In this document: positions 9,542 through 17,946 of the stretch, in pieces | Layout: every line of letters starts with the position of its first letter | Position numbering within the stretch: position 1 is the first letter of the stretch | From: Mesorhizobium waimense | GTDB lineage: Bacteria; Pseudomonadota; Alphaproteobacteria; Rhizobiales; Rhizobiaceae | Length of the DNA stretch: 64,000 nucleotides | Assembly: GCF_003601975.1 (NCBI RefSeq) | Contig: NZ_QZWZ01000005.1 | Coordinates: forward strand, 62,001-126,000 | Reading direction: 5' to 3' | Notes under the pieces: model-generated | The model's input: only the letters and a program-made list of their open reading frames with translations | The model's database searches: none | Told to the model about the DNA's origin: nothing | Position numbers and translations under genes: made by a program

Positions 9542-9753
9542 ACCTGCCCCTTGCAGCGTTTCGCCGTCATCGTTGGTGTTCCTGCCGCCAAGTGTTACAA
9601 TAACGAACTTTTTTCGGGCTCTTTGTGAACCAAAACTGTGGTCGAGATCACATACGCTCAAGAGCCGTTTTGGCAGAAGCGACTGTGTCGCTAGTGAAAG
9701 TTAGCATGCGCAGACATCAATAGCGCGCCCCGGGTGGGGCGGAGGGCTGATCC
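9542..9753. promoter_or_regulatory. intergenic region ahead of the caspase-fold gene
   Basis: These 212 bases hold no gene. They are AT-richer than the flanks (AACGAACTTTTTTC near 9603-9616) and probably carry the promoter of the caspase-fold gene. No clear -35/-10 pair could be assigned. Confidence 0.3.
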
Positions 9754-11400
9754 ATGAAAGCGTTCGCCGTCCTTGTGAGCGGAATTATCCTGTTTGTCCT
9801 GGCCTCGCTTGGCGCCCAGGCTGCGGCACCCGATGCTGCCGCGCCTGATGCTAAACGCGTCGCGCTGGTGATCGGCAACAGCAAATACGTCCATGCGGTT
9901 GCCTTGCCCAATCCTGCCAACGATGCCCACCTGATCGCATCGACCCTGCGCAATGCCGGCTTCGAGGTGATCGAGGGGGTGGATCAGGACAATGCGGGCA
10001 TGCACAGCCTGATCAGCCGGTTCACCGAGCAATCCTACGACGCCGACCTTGCCGTCATTTTCTATGCCGGCCACGGCATGCAGGTCGACGGCAAGAATTT
10101 TCTCATCCCGGTAGACGCCGAACTGACGTCGCCCGCCTATCTCAAGACCCGCACCGTCCAGATCGACGAGTTCATGGCAGCATTGCCAGCCGACCCGGCG
10201 GTTGGCGTCATCATCCTCGATGCCTGCCGCGACAATCCGCTCGCCAGGACGCTGGCTGCCTCGCTGCCGAAGTCGCGCTCGCTGGGCTCCGGCCTGGCGC
10301 CGATCGAAGCAAGATCGGAAGGCGTCGGCACCGGTGGCATCCTGATTGCCTATGCAACGGATCCGGGCGCCATCGCCTTCGACGGCAACGGCGTCAACAG
10401 CCCCTACTCCACCGCGCTCGCTAGGCACCTGACCGAACCAGGCATTGAGATCCAGAGCGCGCTGACCCGCGTGCGCGGCGAAGTGACCGAGACCACCAAA
10501 GGTCGCCAGCGGCCATGGCACAACGCATCGCTGGGGCGCGAGGTCTTCATTGGCAAACCCGTCGTGGCGGCGCCTGTAACAAAACCGGCCACCGACGCAG
10601 CCGGCGCCGCGGCGGCAGCCGCTCCCGCCCTGGTGGTTGGTGAACCTCCGTCCTGGGAAGTCGAGCAGCGCCTCTGGGATGAAGCCTCCAAGCGCAACTC
10701 GGTGCCGTTCTACGAAGCCTATCTGGAGCAGTTTCCAAGTGGCCGCTTTGCCACCGTGGCCCGGCTGAGCATCGATGAATTGAACGACCCCAAAACCGAA
10801 GACCGGCAGGTCGCGGCACTCGATGCGGACGAGGCGAACGCCAACTCCGGCTCTGCCGTGCGCACGACGGTCGGCATTTCGGACGATATGAAGCAGGCGC
10901 TCGGTTCCGAGCTGACGGAAAGTGCCATCGGTCTCGATCGCGAGGGTCGCATCGACCTGCAGTTGCGCGTCGAAGCGCTGGGCAACGAACTTGGTCGCGT
11001 CGACGGAAACATCGGGCCTAAGACCCGCCAGGCGATCGGCGACTGGCAAGAGAAGAACGGGCTGCCGCCCACCACCTTCCTGACGCGCGAGCAACTGGCG
11101 TTCCTGGTTGTCCAGACGGATCCGATGATGGACGCCGTACGCGCCAGGCACGCCGCCGATCAGGTCCGAGCGGAGCAGCCGAAAAGGCAGTCGGTGCAGA
11201 AGGCCCGCGCGCAAAAGCCGGTGGCGCAGAAACCCCGCAAGAAGCAGCAGCAGGTCGTTCAGAAGAAGCGCACCAACCGCGATACCTTGGTCGGGCGGGA
11301 AGACTCCCCGCCGCCTGAGAACAACAACAACGACTTCCTGACCAAGGCGCTGATCTTCGGCACCGGCGTGGCCGTGGGCGGCGTGCTCAACAAGGACTGA
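9754..11400 (+). CDS. exported caspase-fold (peptidase C14) protein with peptidoglycan-binding-like domain
   Basis: This 548-residue protein has a signal peptide (residues 1-24, ending in GAQAAA) and a caspase/metacaspase domain at about 30-250. It starts RVALVIGNSKY and carries the dyad His107 in YAGHGMQ and Cys158 in LDACRDNP. A repeat seen in many bacterial C14 proteins follows (WDEASKRNSVPFYEAYLEQFPSGRF). A helical segment at about 395-450 (LGRVDGNIGPKTRQAIGDWQ) resembles a PG_binding_1 domain. The tail is basic and Gln-rich and ends in a short hydrophobic stretch (ALIFGTGVAVGGVL). It may act on envelope substrates. It is transcribed in line with the T6SS accessory genes but after a 212-base gap, so it may have its own promoter. 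The physiological substrate cannot be read from sequence. Confidence 0.88.
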   Translation: MKAFAVLVSGIILFVLASLGAQAAAPDAAAPDAKRVALVIGNSKYVHAVALPNPANDAHLIASTLRNAGFEVIEGVDQDNAGMHSLISRFTEQSYDADLAVIFYAGHGMQVDGKNFLIPVDAELTSPAYLKTRTVQIDEFMAALPADPAVGVIILDACRDNPLARTLAASLPKSRSLGSGLAPIEARSEGVGTGGILIAYATDPGAIAFDGNGVNSPYSTALARHLTEPGIEIQSALTRVRGEVTETTKGRQRPWHNASLGREVFIGKPVVAAPVTKPATDAAGAAAAAAPALVVGEPPSWEVEQRLWDEASKRNSVPFYEAYLEQFPSGRFATVARLSIDELNDPKTEDRQVAALDADEANANSGSAVRTTVGISDDMKQALGSELTESAIGLDREGRIDLQLRVEALGNELGRVDGNIGPKTRQAIGDWQEKNGLPPTTFLTREQLAFLVVQTDPMMDAVRARHAADQVRAEQPKRQSVQKARAQKPVAQKPRKKQQQVVQKKRTNRDTLVGREDSPPPENNNNDFLTKALIFGTGVAVGGVLNKD

Positions 11401-11417
11401 CGGACTGGGCTCTTGAG

Positions 11418-11436
11418 CCGGCGCGATATGCGCCGG
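11418..11436. terminator. hairpin between convergent genes
   Basis: CCGGCGC (11418-11424) and GCGCCGG (11430-11436) form a perfect 7-bp stem around GATAT. It lies between the caspase-fold gene (+) and the OmpA gene (-), where a bidirectional terminator is expected. There is no clear T-tract. Confidence 0.5.
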
Positions 11437-11446
11437 CCGGCGCTGG

Positions 11447-11983
11447 CTATTGCGCGCTTATGCGCATCTCCACCCGCCGGTTGACCGGATCATAGGGATT
11501 GGGCGCGCGCGGATTGTTTTCGCCCATGCCAATCGCCTTGATGCGGGCGACGTCGACGCCGCTGGACGTCAGGAAGGCGGTCACCGATCGCGCCCTTCGT
11601 TGCGACAGTCCCTCATTGTAGCGGGCCGAGCCGGAGGCATCGGTGTAGCCCTCGACGACGAAGCTGAGTGTGCTCAACCGGCTGTCTTTCAGCGCTTTGG
11701 CGAACTCGTCGAGCTCGGAGCGAGCGGTCGCATTGAGCTCGGCCGAATCCAGTCCGAAATTGATCAGCATGTCGAGGCTGGATTTCTTGGCCGGCGCCTT
11801 GTTCGTCTCGCTCTTGCTCTTGCACTCTTCCTCGGTGCCGACGCAGATGCCGCGCGCCGCGCCGAGATTGCCTGCTCCGGCAAAGAACTTCACGATGTCT
11901 TCCGATTTCTGAGTTGGATCGGCGGAGGCGTGGGTCGCAAAAACCACGACCGCCAACACGAGGGCTGAACTGCCGAAATGCAT
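11447..11983 (-). CDS. OmpA-family peptidoglycan-associated protein
   Basis: This 178-residue protein has a signal peptide (residues 1-20, ending THASA) and a C-terminal OmpA-like domain at about 65-178. The domain has INFGLDSAELN, VVEGYTDASGS, LSQRRARSV and NPYDPVNRRVEMRI, the usual peptidoglycan-binding signature. It has no lipobox, so it is periplasmic or loosely outer-membrane associated. The ATG at 11983 is chosen because it starts the signal sequence; the frame stays open for 37 codons upstream without one. T6SS loci often encode OmpA-like proteins that tether the membrane complex to the wall. It is convergent with the caspase-fold gene. Confidence 0.9.
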   Translation of the reverse strand: MHFGSSALVLAVVVFATHASADPTQKSEDIVKFFAGAGNLGAARGICVGTEEECKSKSETNKAPAKKSSLDMLINFGLDSAELNATARSELDEFAKALKDSRLSTLSFVVEGYTDASGSARYNEGLSQRRARSVTAFLTSSGVDVARIKAIGMGENNPRAPNPYDPVNRRVEMRISAQ

Positions 11984-12156
11984 TGCGGTTACTCCTGTCT
12001 GAGCATCCGATTTTGCCAGCCGCGGACTATACCAAATCTTGCGGCAATTGTCTGTGAACAAACGCACGCGGCCGGTCGGCCTCGGCCTAGCCAAAGGAGA
12101 GACTTGACCCGCGCCTCGCCGGGCGCTTGAGTGGAGTATATTCCCTGGGGGAAAGC

Positions 12157-12747
12157 GTGGCGGCCATGGCCAACGGGCTCCGATTCAGAACGGCACGGGA
12201 TCTTTTCATGGCTAGTCCCGCTATTGCCCGGGACATGCGCACACCGCCGACCGAACAGGCTTCGATCGAATTCTGCCGCGCCCTCCTCGCCGGCCGCGTG
12301 CCGGAGGAGGCGATCACGTTCTGCGCCTATCTGCTTCCCGAGCGGGCAGCCCTCTGGTGGGCGCATGAGTGCCTGAGCCATCTGACCGAACTGCTGGACG
12401 GGAATGATCAGGAGCTGCTCGCACTGGTTCGCGATCGGGTCGGCGAACCCGACAGTCCTCACCATCGCGCAGCGGTGAGCACGGCTGCCGCAATGCAGCC
12501 GGTAACGCCGGGCGGCTGGATCGCCCTGGCCGCGGGATGGGATGACATCGGCCTGGCGACCATGGACCCGGCAGCGGCACCGGACTTGCAAGCCTTCCCC
12601 GCCGCCCACGCGGTCAACGCAGGGGTTCTGGCCGGACTGGCGCGTGTTGCGCTCGAGGACCGTTTTGCCGTTCTCTCCGCCTTTGTCGAAATGGGCATCC
12701 AGATGGCGGAGATCGAGGCACAGCACCAATCGGCGGCCACGTATTAG
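12157..12747 (+). CDS. conserved protein of unknown function beside T6SS genes
   Basis: This is a predicted soluble protein of 196 residues, Ala-rich and mostly helical, with no signal peptide or membrane segment. Features are CRALLAGRVPEEAITFCAYLLPERAALWWAHE split by short helices, and GGWIALAAGWD. I do not recognise a catalytic motif. From memory, proteins with a WWAHEC-like helix of this size occur in rhizobial T6SS clusters under a DUF name, but I cannot confirm that. The GTG at 12157 is preferred because GGGGGA ends about 5 bases before it; a TTG at 12127 and an ATG at 12166 are alternatives. It is divergent from the OmpA gene, and a hairpin terminator follows it. Confidence 0.7.
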   Translation: MAAMANGLRFRTARDLFMASPAIARDMRTPPTEQASIEFCRALLAGRVPEEAITFCAYLLPERAALWWAHECLSHLTELLDGNDQELLALVRDRVGEPDSPHHRAAVSTAAAMQPVTPGGWIALAAGWDDIGLATMDPAAAPDLQAFPAAHAVNAGVLAGLARVALEDRFAVLSAFVEMGIQMAEIEAQHQSAATY

Positions 12748-12750
12748 TTC

Positions 12751-12766
12751 TGCCCGATTTCGGGCA
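12751..12766. terminator. hairpin after the unknown T6SS-neighbour gene
   Basis: TGCCCGA and TCGGGCA form a perfect 7-bp stem with a TT centre, starting 4 bases after the stop at 12747. There is no T-tract, so termination is only likely. Confidence 0.5.
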
Positions 12767-13040
12767 TGGCCCCCTGCCCAGGACCACAGACTTCCGCTTC
12801 GATACCGGCACCACGCGATGCCGGCCGAGACCATGGAACACTTGCCCCGGAGAGCATCCGCCCCCGATCGTTCCTAAAGCTGAAACACCCGCTCGGCCTG
12901 AGTTGCGGGATGGCGCGCAAAGGCAGTCATAGGAACACGAAGCCTGCCCGCGTAGTGCCAGCGCTTGCTGGCGGACCGCGGTGTTCGGCGCTTGGATTGC
13001 TGCCTGCGGCGGAAACGCCTCCCCGCCTAACACTTACTGA
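12767..13040. other. intergenic region between convergent genes
   Basis: About 270 bases without a supported gene. A second small hairpin (GCCAGC, GCTT, GCTGGC, near 12957-12972) is visible. Codon use in the open frames here does not resemble the neighbours. I see nothing else. Confidence 0.4.
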
Positions 13041-13349
13041 TCAACCTCCCCAGCCGCCGCCGCCACCGCTGCTTCCGCCTCCGCTTCCGCCTCCACCCGC
13101 AGTGGGAACGACGGGCGGCTTCACAGGGGCTTCTTCAACCGGCTGGACCTCCTCAGCCGGCTGGGCCACTTTCTTGACGATCACCTTCTTCTTTGGCGGC
13201 GGCACCGTGCGTACGACCTTCGGCTGGGGCTTCGCCACAAGTGGCGTCGGTTCAGGCTGGGGCACCAAGGACGTGCAGCCCATGAGCCCCGCTACAAGGC
13301 CGGACAAAATTGTTCCGATGATTGCCTGCTTCGATGTCCTGCCCACCAT
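13041..13349 (-). CDS. small Pro/Lys-rich lipoprotein with Gly-rich tail
   Basis: This 102-residue protein has an N-terminal hydrophobic stretch ending in a lipobox LMGC (Cys25), so it is probably lipidated after signal peptidase II cleavage. The rest is unstructured: Pro/Lys/Val-rich (PKVVRTVPPPKKKVIVKKV), then a Gly/Ser tail ending WGG. The ATG at 13349 is used because it places the lipobox correctly. A TTG at 13367 would overlap the stop of the upstream caspase-fold gene as TTGA, and GGGAGG precedes the ATG by only 2 bases, so a GTG at 13346 is also possible. It follows the Sel1 caspase-fold gene directly and is probably co-transcribed with it. Function unknown. Confidence 0.75.
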   Translation of the reverse strand: MVGRTSKQAIIGTILSGLVAGLMGCTSLVPQPEPTPLVAKPQPKVVRTVPPPKKKVIVKKVAQPAEEVQPVEEAPVKPPVVPTAGGGGSGGGSSGGGGGWGG

Positions 13350-13363
13350 TGCCTCCCAGTTGA

Positions 13364-15913
13364 TCAAAACACGTCCCGACGCGGATTGGCTTCTTCCCAG
13401 ACTCGCCTGGCCACGCTGACCAGTTGTGCGTCCAGCGAACCGGACGCGGAAATTTTTGACTTGAGCTCCTGGCGCAGCTCTTTCAACGCCGCCGTTTTCG
13501 GCTTCGCTCCAAACTGCGCCAGTACTTTCGGTGCGTCCGGTAGCTCCTTGCGGCGATCGAGTGCGACCGCGAATGCAAGGAAACGCACGGCAACGGCCTG
13601 ATCGGCCGTGTCGCCTTTCTGCATTTCGAGGGCCGCGCGGTCATAGGCACTGGACTGGTCGCCGCGGGCGGTCGCCAGTTCGAACAGTCTCTGCGCTTCG
13701 CCGAGGTCTTGCTCCACGCCGACACCGTCGCGGTACATGCGCGCAAGGCTGCCGGGAGCGTAAGGCTGGCCGAGGTCCATGGACTTCTGGAAAAGCCCCA
13801 GCGCCGTCTTCGGGTCCTTCTCCACGCCCTGACCATTGAGGTAATTGCGGCCGAGCAGGTTCATCGAATACATGTCCTGCCGCTGCACGCCGGCTTCCAG
13901 GAAGGCGACGGCACGAGCCGCATCGGCGGTCACGCCGTTGCGGCCCTCGGTGAAGATCGCGGCGAGATCGTTCATGGCGTAGGTATGCCCCATCGCCGCC
14001 GCCTTGAGCAGCAGGTCCAGGCCCTTGGCGGTATCGGACTTGACGCCATAGCCATTGAACAGGGCGCGGCCCCAGGACGTCATGCCATAGGGATCGCCCT
14101 TGTCGGCCGCCGCCTTGTAGAGGGCATTGGCCTGCGTCCGGTCAATCGCCATTCCGGTTCCAGTCGCATACATGTAGCCGAGTTCGAACACGGCGCGGAC
14201 ATGTCCCTTCTTGGCGGCCTCCTCGACGGCCGTCTTCGCTTCCTCGACCTTGCCGGCCGCAAGCAGAGCGCGCCCCAGTTCGTAGCGGAAGCGCGGCACA
14301 TCCGGATAAGCCTTCACCGCGGCCTCGCAGACCTTCACCGCCGTGGCGCCGATTTCGTTCGGCAGCAGGCCAGGGACGACGCCTTGCAGGTCGAGCGGTT
14401 CGCCAGCGGCCGTATCGCATGGGTCAACCGTCGGCGACAGTTTCATCGTCGCGGGCTTGGACGAGTTGCTGTCCGCCCGGATCTCGAAGCCGACCGTGAC
14501 CGGCGCGCCGGCGCCGATCTGGGGCTCGTAGCGCAGCCGGTCGACTTCACCGGCCATCAGGCTCGATTCGGGCGACAGGGTCCGGTCCGGCAGCGAAAGC
14601 GTTCCCGTCGCCGGATATCCCGAAACCTTCAGGCTGACCGCGGGATCGTCGGTCGGGAAATCCAGCTTCAGCGCAACCGGGCCGACGCCGACCGGAATAT
14701 CGATGTCACGGTTTTCGATCGCTTCGGCCGCACCGGTGATGTGAATGCCGCGCTCCAGAACCTGCTGCTTCTGCTCGGCCTCGAGCGAAGCCATGACCTG
14801 CTGGCCCTCGGCGCCTTCGCCGCTTTTGACGCGGAACACCAGTATGCCCTGGGTTTGGCCGCCCCAATTGTCATGGGTGGCATAGGCCAGCATGTCCACC
14901 TCGTCCTGCGCGGCGACCCCCTTCGGGACATCCATCTTCAGGCGTGGCAGGTCCCTGCCCTGGATGGGCTCACCCACTTCGACAGGCTTGCCGTCGAGCA
15001 TCAGGCGCCCGAGCGCGGGCGGTCTCTCGACACTTACGGTGATCGTACCGCCGTCGACATCGACTGGTTCCGGCAAGCCAAGATCAACCGGGCCGACCCC
15101 CGACAACACGACCTTTTCCAGCACCGGCGGCAGCGACGGGCGGTTGCTGCGGCGCATGAACACGACTTCGTCGATCAGCGACGAGTTTTCCCAGGGAACC
15201 TGCAGGCCTTTCGTGGCCTCGACCACATCCCGGCGCACCGCCGCCATGACCGTGCGGATCTCCTGGTTCGGCGCCAGCGCGCGACGCGAGAACGCCGCCG
15301 AAAACGGGCTGAGGTCGCCGGTGCCATCATAGGCGACCGCCCCGGGTTCGGTGGCAAAGGCAATCAAGGTGTTCAGCGAGCTTCGCACCTGCGCAAGGCC
15401 GGTATTCCCCGCGGTGAGAAGCTGGTCTCGCAGCCAGTAATCCTTGCGTGGAAACGGATTGTTGCGGCAGGCATCGAGGATGATCACCTGGATCTTCGAC
15501 TTCGAACGCAACTGCTCCAGCACATCGTTGAGCTTGATGGCCTGGACCTCGATGTCCGCCGCCTTTTTCAACGAGGCATCGACCGGGATCAGGAAATTTT
15601 CGCCACCGACCTGAAAGCCATGGCCTGAATAGTAGACGACCGACAGATCCGCGCCGTCCACCGCCGAGAGATAGTTGCGAAACTGCTCCTCGAATTGGAG
15701 CTTGGTAAGATCCTTGGCGACGAAGACCTCGAAACCGGCCAGCCGAAACGTTTTGGATACGTCCTCGGCATCCTTGTCCGGGTTCTTCAGCGCCGGAATG
15801 TCCCGGTAGTCGGAATTGCCGATGACAAAGGCAACCCTTCGATCGGCGCAAGCTTCGAACGCCGTGAAGCCCGCGAGGATCAAGGCTGCAATGAACGCGC
15901 AGCATCGGAGCAT
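13364..15913 (-). CDS. exported caspase-fold (C14) protein with beta modules and Sel1 repeats
   Basis: This 849-residue protein has a signal peptide at about 1-22 (LILAGFTAFEACA). A caspase domain at about 24-250 starts RRVAFVIGNSDY, with His near 98 in YYSGHGFQ and Cys near 148 in ILDACRNNPF. Two related beta-rich modules follow, each opening GVGPV-L-L (about 300-370 and 430-510). From about 565 to 760 there are Sel1/TPR-like repeats (FELGYMYATGTGMAIDRTQA, SLARMYRDGVGVEQDLGEAQ). Sel1 repeats bind partner proteins. Start ATG 15913 is chosen because the signal peptide follows; an upstream extension is not signal-like. The dyad suggests active protease. It is a second C14 protein within 3 kb of the first and on the opposite strand. 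Function in T6SS is unproven. Confidence 0.88.
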   Translation of the reverse strand: MLRCCAFIAALILAGFTAFEACADRRVAFVIGNSDYRDIPALKNPDKDAEDVSKTFRLAGFEVFVAKDLTKLQFEEQFRNYLSAVDGADLSVVYYSGHGFQVGGENFLIPVDASLKKAADIEVQAIKLNDVLEQLRSKSKIQVIILDACRNNPFPRKDYWLRDQLLTAGNTGLAQVRSSLNTLIAFATEPGAVAYDGTGDLSPFSAAFSRRALAPNQEIRTVMAAVRRDVVEATKGLQVPWENSSLIDEVVFMRRSNRPSLPPVLEKVVLSGVGPVDLGLPEPVDVDGGTITVSVERPPALGRLMLDGKPVEVGEPIQGRDLPRLKMDVPKGVAAQDEVDMLAYATHDNWGGQTQGILVFRVKSGEGAEGQQVMASLEAEQKQQVLERGIHITGAAEAIENRDIDIPVGVGPVALKLDFPTDDPAVSLKVSGYPATGTLSLPDRTLSPESSLMAGEVDRLRYEPQIGAGAPVTVGFEIRADSNSSKPATMKLSPTVDPCDTAAGEPLDLQGVVPGLLPNEIGATAVKVCEAAVKAYPDVPRFRYELGRALLAAGKVEEAKTAVEEAAKKGHVRAVFELGYMYATGTGMAIDRTQANALYKAAADKGDPYGMTSWGRALFNGYGVKSDTAKGLDLLLKAAAMGHTYAMNDLAAIFTEGRNGVTADAARAVAFLEAGVQRQDMYSMNLLGRNYLNGQGVEKDPKTALGLFQKSMDLGQPYAPGSLARMYRDGVGVEQDLGEAQRLFELATARGDQSSAYDRAALEMQKGDTADQAVAVRFLAFAVALDRRKELPDAPKVLAQFGAKPKTAALKELRQELKSKISASGSLDAQLVSVARRVWEEANPRRDVF

Positions 15914-16298
15914 GGCAGATCCCTTAACTGCTATTACCCGGAGACCACAAGAATGCAGCTTGCGGTATCGAGGTCTGTTAAAAAGGTCACAATCTGCCGA
16001 GACAGGAAAAGAGAGAGAGAGAAAAGCCGTCGCGACAGCGGGCACATTCCTCGTCTGATTAGGCTCTAAATTAGCTCAGAGCCGGGCTGTCCGCAATGAT
16101 TGTCAATGGCTCGAGCGGACTGGCATCTGTCGCGAGCCGCAACACGTGGTCGCTACCACCGGCGAAGCTCTTTTGAACACCGTCAGGCGATAACGCGCAT
16201 CCTTGTCTGCGTGACGCACAAAGCATCCGCGGGGCGTATCCACAAGCGGCGACGCGGCCGCAGTTGCGGCCGCGCTCACCGCGTCAGCACGCTTGCGA
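15914..16298. other. intergenic region between caspase-fold gene and FAD-oxidase gene
   Basis: About 385 bases with no supported gene. The part next to 15914 (AT-rich, with GAGAGAGAGAAAA near 16011-16024) probably holds the caspase-fold gene promoter, reading leftward. The strong hairpin at 16253-16274 lies near the right end. Confidence 0.4.
16253..16274. terminator. perfect 9-bp all-GC hairpin downstream of the FAD-oxidase gene
   Basis: CGCGGCCGC (16253-16261) and GCGGCCGCG (16266-16274) form a perfect stem with an AGTT loop. It is 25 bases after the stop of the leftward FAD-oxidase gene, where a terminator is expected. It lacks a T-tract on either strand, so it may instead protect the 3' end of the mRNA. 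Confidence 0.55.
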
Positions 16299-17690
16299 TC
16301 ACCGGGGCGCGGCGTCGAAGATGCGGCCGGGATTGAGGATGTTGGTCGGGTCGAAGGCCGCCTTCAGGCGCCGCATGGCGGCGATCTCGGCCTCGCTGCG
16401 CACCAGGTGCAGCCACTTCTTCTTGTCGAGGCCGATGCCGTGTTCGGCCGAGACGGCGCCGCCGGCGGCGGCCACGCCGCGATAGACGATATCATAGGCC
16501 AATGCCGGCTCGCTGGTCTGCACCTGATAGTGGAGATTGCCATCGCCGAGATGGCCGAAGACGTAGATCTCGGCATTGCGGTCAGCAGTGCGGATCGCTA
16601 CTTCCGCATCTCGAAGGAATGCTGCCATCCGCGCCAGCGGGATGCTGATGTCGACACCGACCAGGCCCTCGATCGAAAACAGGAAGCGGTTGGCGTCTTC
16701 CCGCACATCCCACAGGGCGCGGAACTCGCGCGGCGACTGCGAGACGACCACGTCATCGATCACACCCTCCTCGACGGCCTGCATCAACACCGCGGCGAAC
16801 CGCTCTCCGTCCCGGTCGGACTCGGTGCCCTGTATTTCGGCCAGCACATAGACGGGCGCACCGGCAGGCAGCGGCGCCGGGGCCTGCATGCCGGCGATCA
16901 TGGCGCCGTAGAGGGGCGAAAAGTTCACCTCATAGGCCGACAGCAACGGCCCGAGCCTTTGCCTGAGCAGCCCGAGCAGGGCGATTGCCGCTTCGAGCGA
17001 GGCGAGTGCGCAAAAGGCGTTGACCTCCGTGGCCGGCTTCGGGTGCAGCCGCAGGCAGGCGCGCGTGACCACGCCGAGCGTACCTTCGCTGCCGATGAAG
17101 AGCTGGTTGAGATCATAGCCGGAATTATCCTTGGGCAGCCCCTTTAGCGAGGTCAGGATCGATCCGTTCGCCAGCACCGCTTCCAGACCCAGCACCTGCG
17201 CCCGGTACATGCCATAGCGCAGCACGCGAATGCCGCCGGCATTGGTGGCGACATTGCCGCCGACTGTGGCCGTTCCCCGCGCCCCGATATCAACGCCGAA
17301 CAGCAGGCCGGCCGCATCGGCCGCGTTCTGAACCACCTGCAGCGGCACGCCGGCTTCGGCGACGATTGTCGCGGCCTCCCGGTCAGGCGCCTCGATCGCG
17401 GTCATCCGCTCCAGCGACAGCACCGCCTCGCCCGGCTCGACGCGCGCCGCACCGGCAAGGCCGGTACGGCCGCCATGGACGACAAGCCGCTGGCCGATGT
17501 CGTTGCAGAGCCGCAGCATCTCAGCCACCTCCGCCGTGGTGCGCGGACGCAGGACGAGTTCCGGGCGCACTCCGTTCTTTCCGGAAAGGTCGTCGCTGTA
17601 ACGCGGGTCGACCGCGTCACCGACCAGGACAGAAGCGGTGTCGAACCGCGCATGGAGCTGGGAAAGAAGCTGTTCCACCGGTCGCGTCAT
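16299..17690 (-). CDS. FAD-linked 2-hydroxyacid dehydrogenase, GlcD/D-lactate dehydrogenase family
   Basis: This 463-residue protein has the FAD-binding PCMH fold: RPELVLRPRTTAEVAEML (about 42-59), HGGRTGLAGAA (about 72-82) and GGNVATNAGGIRVLRYGM. The C-terminal FAD-oxidase domain has FGHLGDGNLHYQV, SAEHGIGLDKK and the terminal FDPTNILNPGRIF. The family oxidises D-2-hydroxyacids such as D-lactate, glycolate or D-2-hydroxyglutarate and passes electrons to the respiratory chain or a partner protein. The length is normal for a stand-alone enzyme. It is divergent from the sugar ABC operon and may oxidise a hydroxyacid formed in that pathway. The substrate is not determinable here. Confidence 0.9.
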   Translation of the reverse strand: MTRPVEQLLSQLHARFDTASVLVGDAVDPRYSDDLSGKNGVRPELVLRPRTTAEVAEMLRLCNDIGQRLVVHGGRTGLAGAARVEPGEAVLSLERMTAIEAPDREAATIVAEAGVPLQVVQNAADAAGLLFGVDIGARGTATVGGNVATNAGGIRVLRYGMYRAQVLGLEAVLANGSILTSLKGLPKDNSGYDLNQLFIGSEGTLGVVTRACLRLHPKPATEVNAFCALASLEAAIALLGLLRQRLGPLLSAYEVNFSPLYGAMIAGMQAPAPLPAGAPVYVLAEIQGTESDRDGERFAAVLMQAVEEGVIDDVVVSQSPREFRALWDVREDANRFLFSIEGLVGVDISIPLARMAAFLRDAEVAIRTADRNAEIYVFGHLGDGNLHYQVQTSEPALAYDIVYRGVAAAGGAVSAEHGIGLDKKKWLHLVRSEAEIAAMRRLKAAFDPTNILNPGRIFDAAPR

Positions 17691-17834
17691 AGGTCTGGAT
17701 GTCCTGGAAGAAGCCCTGTTCCCGGCGTCCTACCTGTGGGCAGAGCCTGGGTCAGCGCTGCACGAACTACGCTTGCCAATGAGGTTGGACGCGCGGAGCA
17801 AAACCGTCAATCCAGGCATCACAAAATCATGCGC

Positions 17835-17869
17835 TTGACATTTGTCGATCATCAACTGACTATTGTCAG
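17835..17869 (+). promoter_or_regulatory. likely promoter and operator of the sugar ABC / DhaKL operon
   Basis: TTGACA at 17835-17840 could be a -35 box; GACTAT about 17 bases later could be the -10. The same stretch holds two imperfect direct repeats, TGACATTTGTC at 17836 and TGACTATTGTC at 17857, exactly 21 bases apart. The second is flanked to make CTGAC-TATT-GTCAG, an inverted repeat. Spacing by two helical turns fits a multimeric regulator; the SorC-DhaK protein at 24272 is the obvious candidate. Confidence 0.5.
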
Positions 17870-17946
17870 CATCGACGTATGGGGCGAAGACCCTCGTGCC
17901 GATCGGCTCCCCAACGGGACTGCCGAATGCCTGGGAGGAGAACGAC

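Noticed and set aside
8090..9661. Long open frame on - opposite the M23 gene
   Set aside because: Antisense shadow of a gene with strong motifs; high-GC codon bias keeps the opposite frame open, and its protein is Arg/Gly-rich with no domain.
13709..15628. 639-codon frame on + opposite the Sel1 caspase gene
   Set aside because: Shadow frame; composition is Arg/His/Gln-rich and it has no motif.
16253..16274. Recombination or attachment site
   Set aside because: No integrase, tRNA or duplicated flank nearby; a transcription end is simpler.
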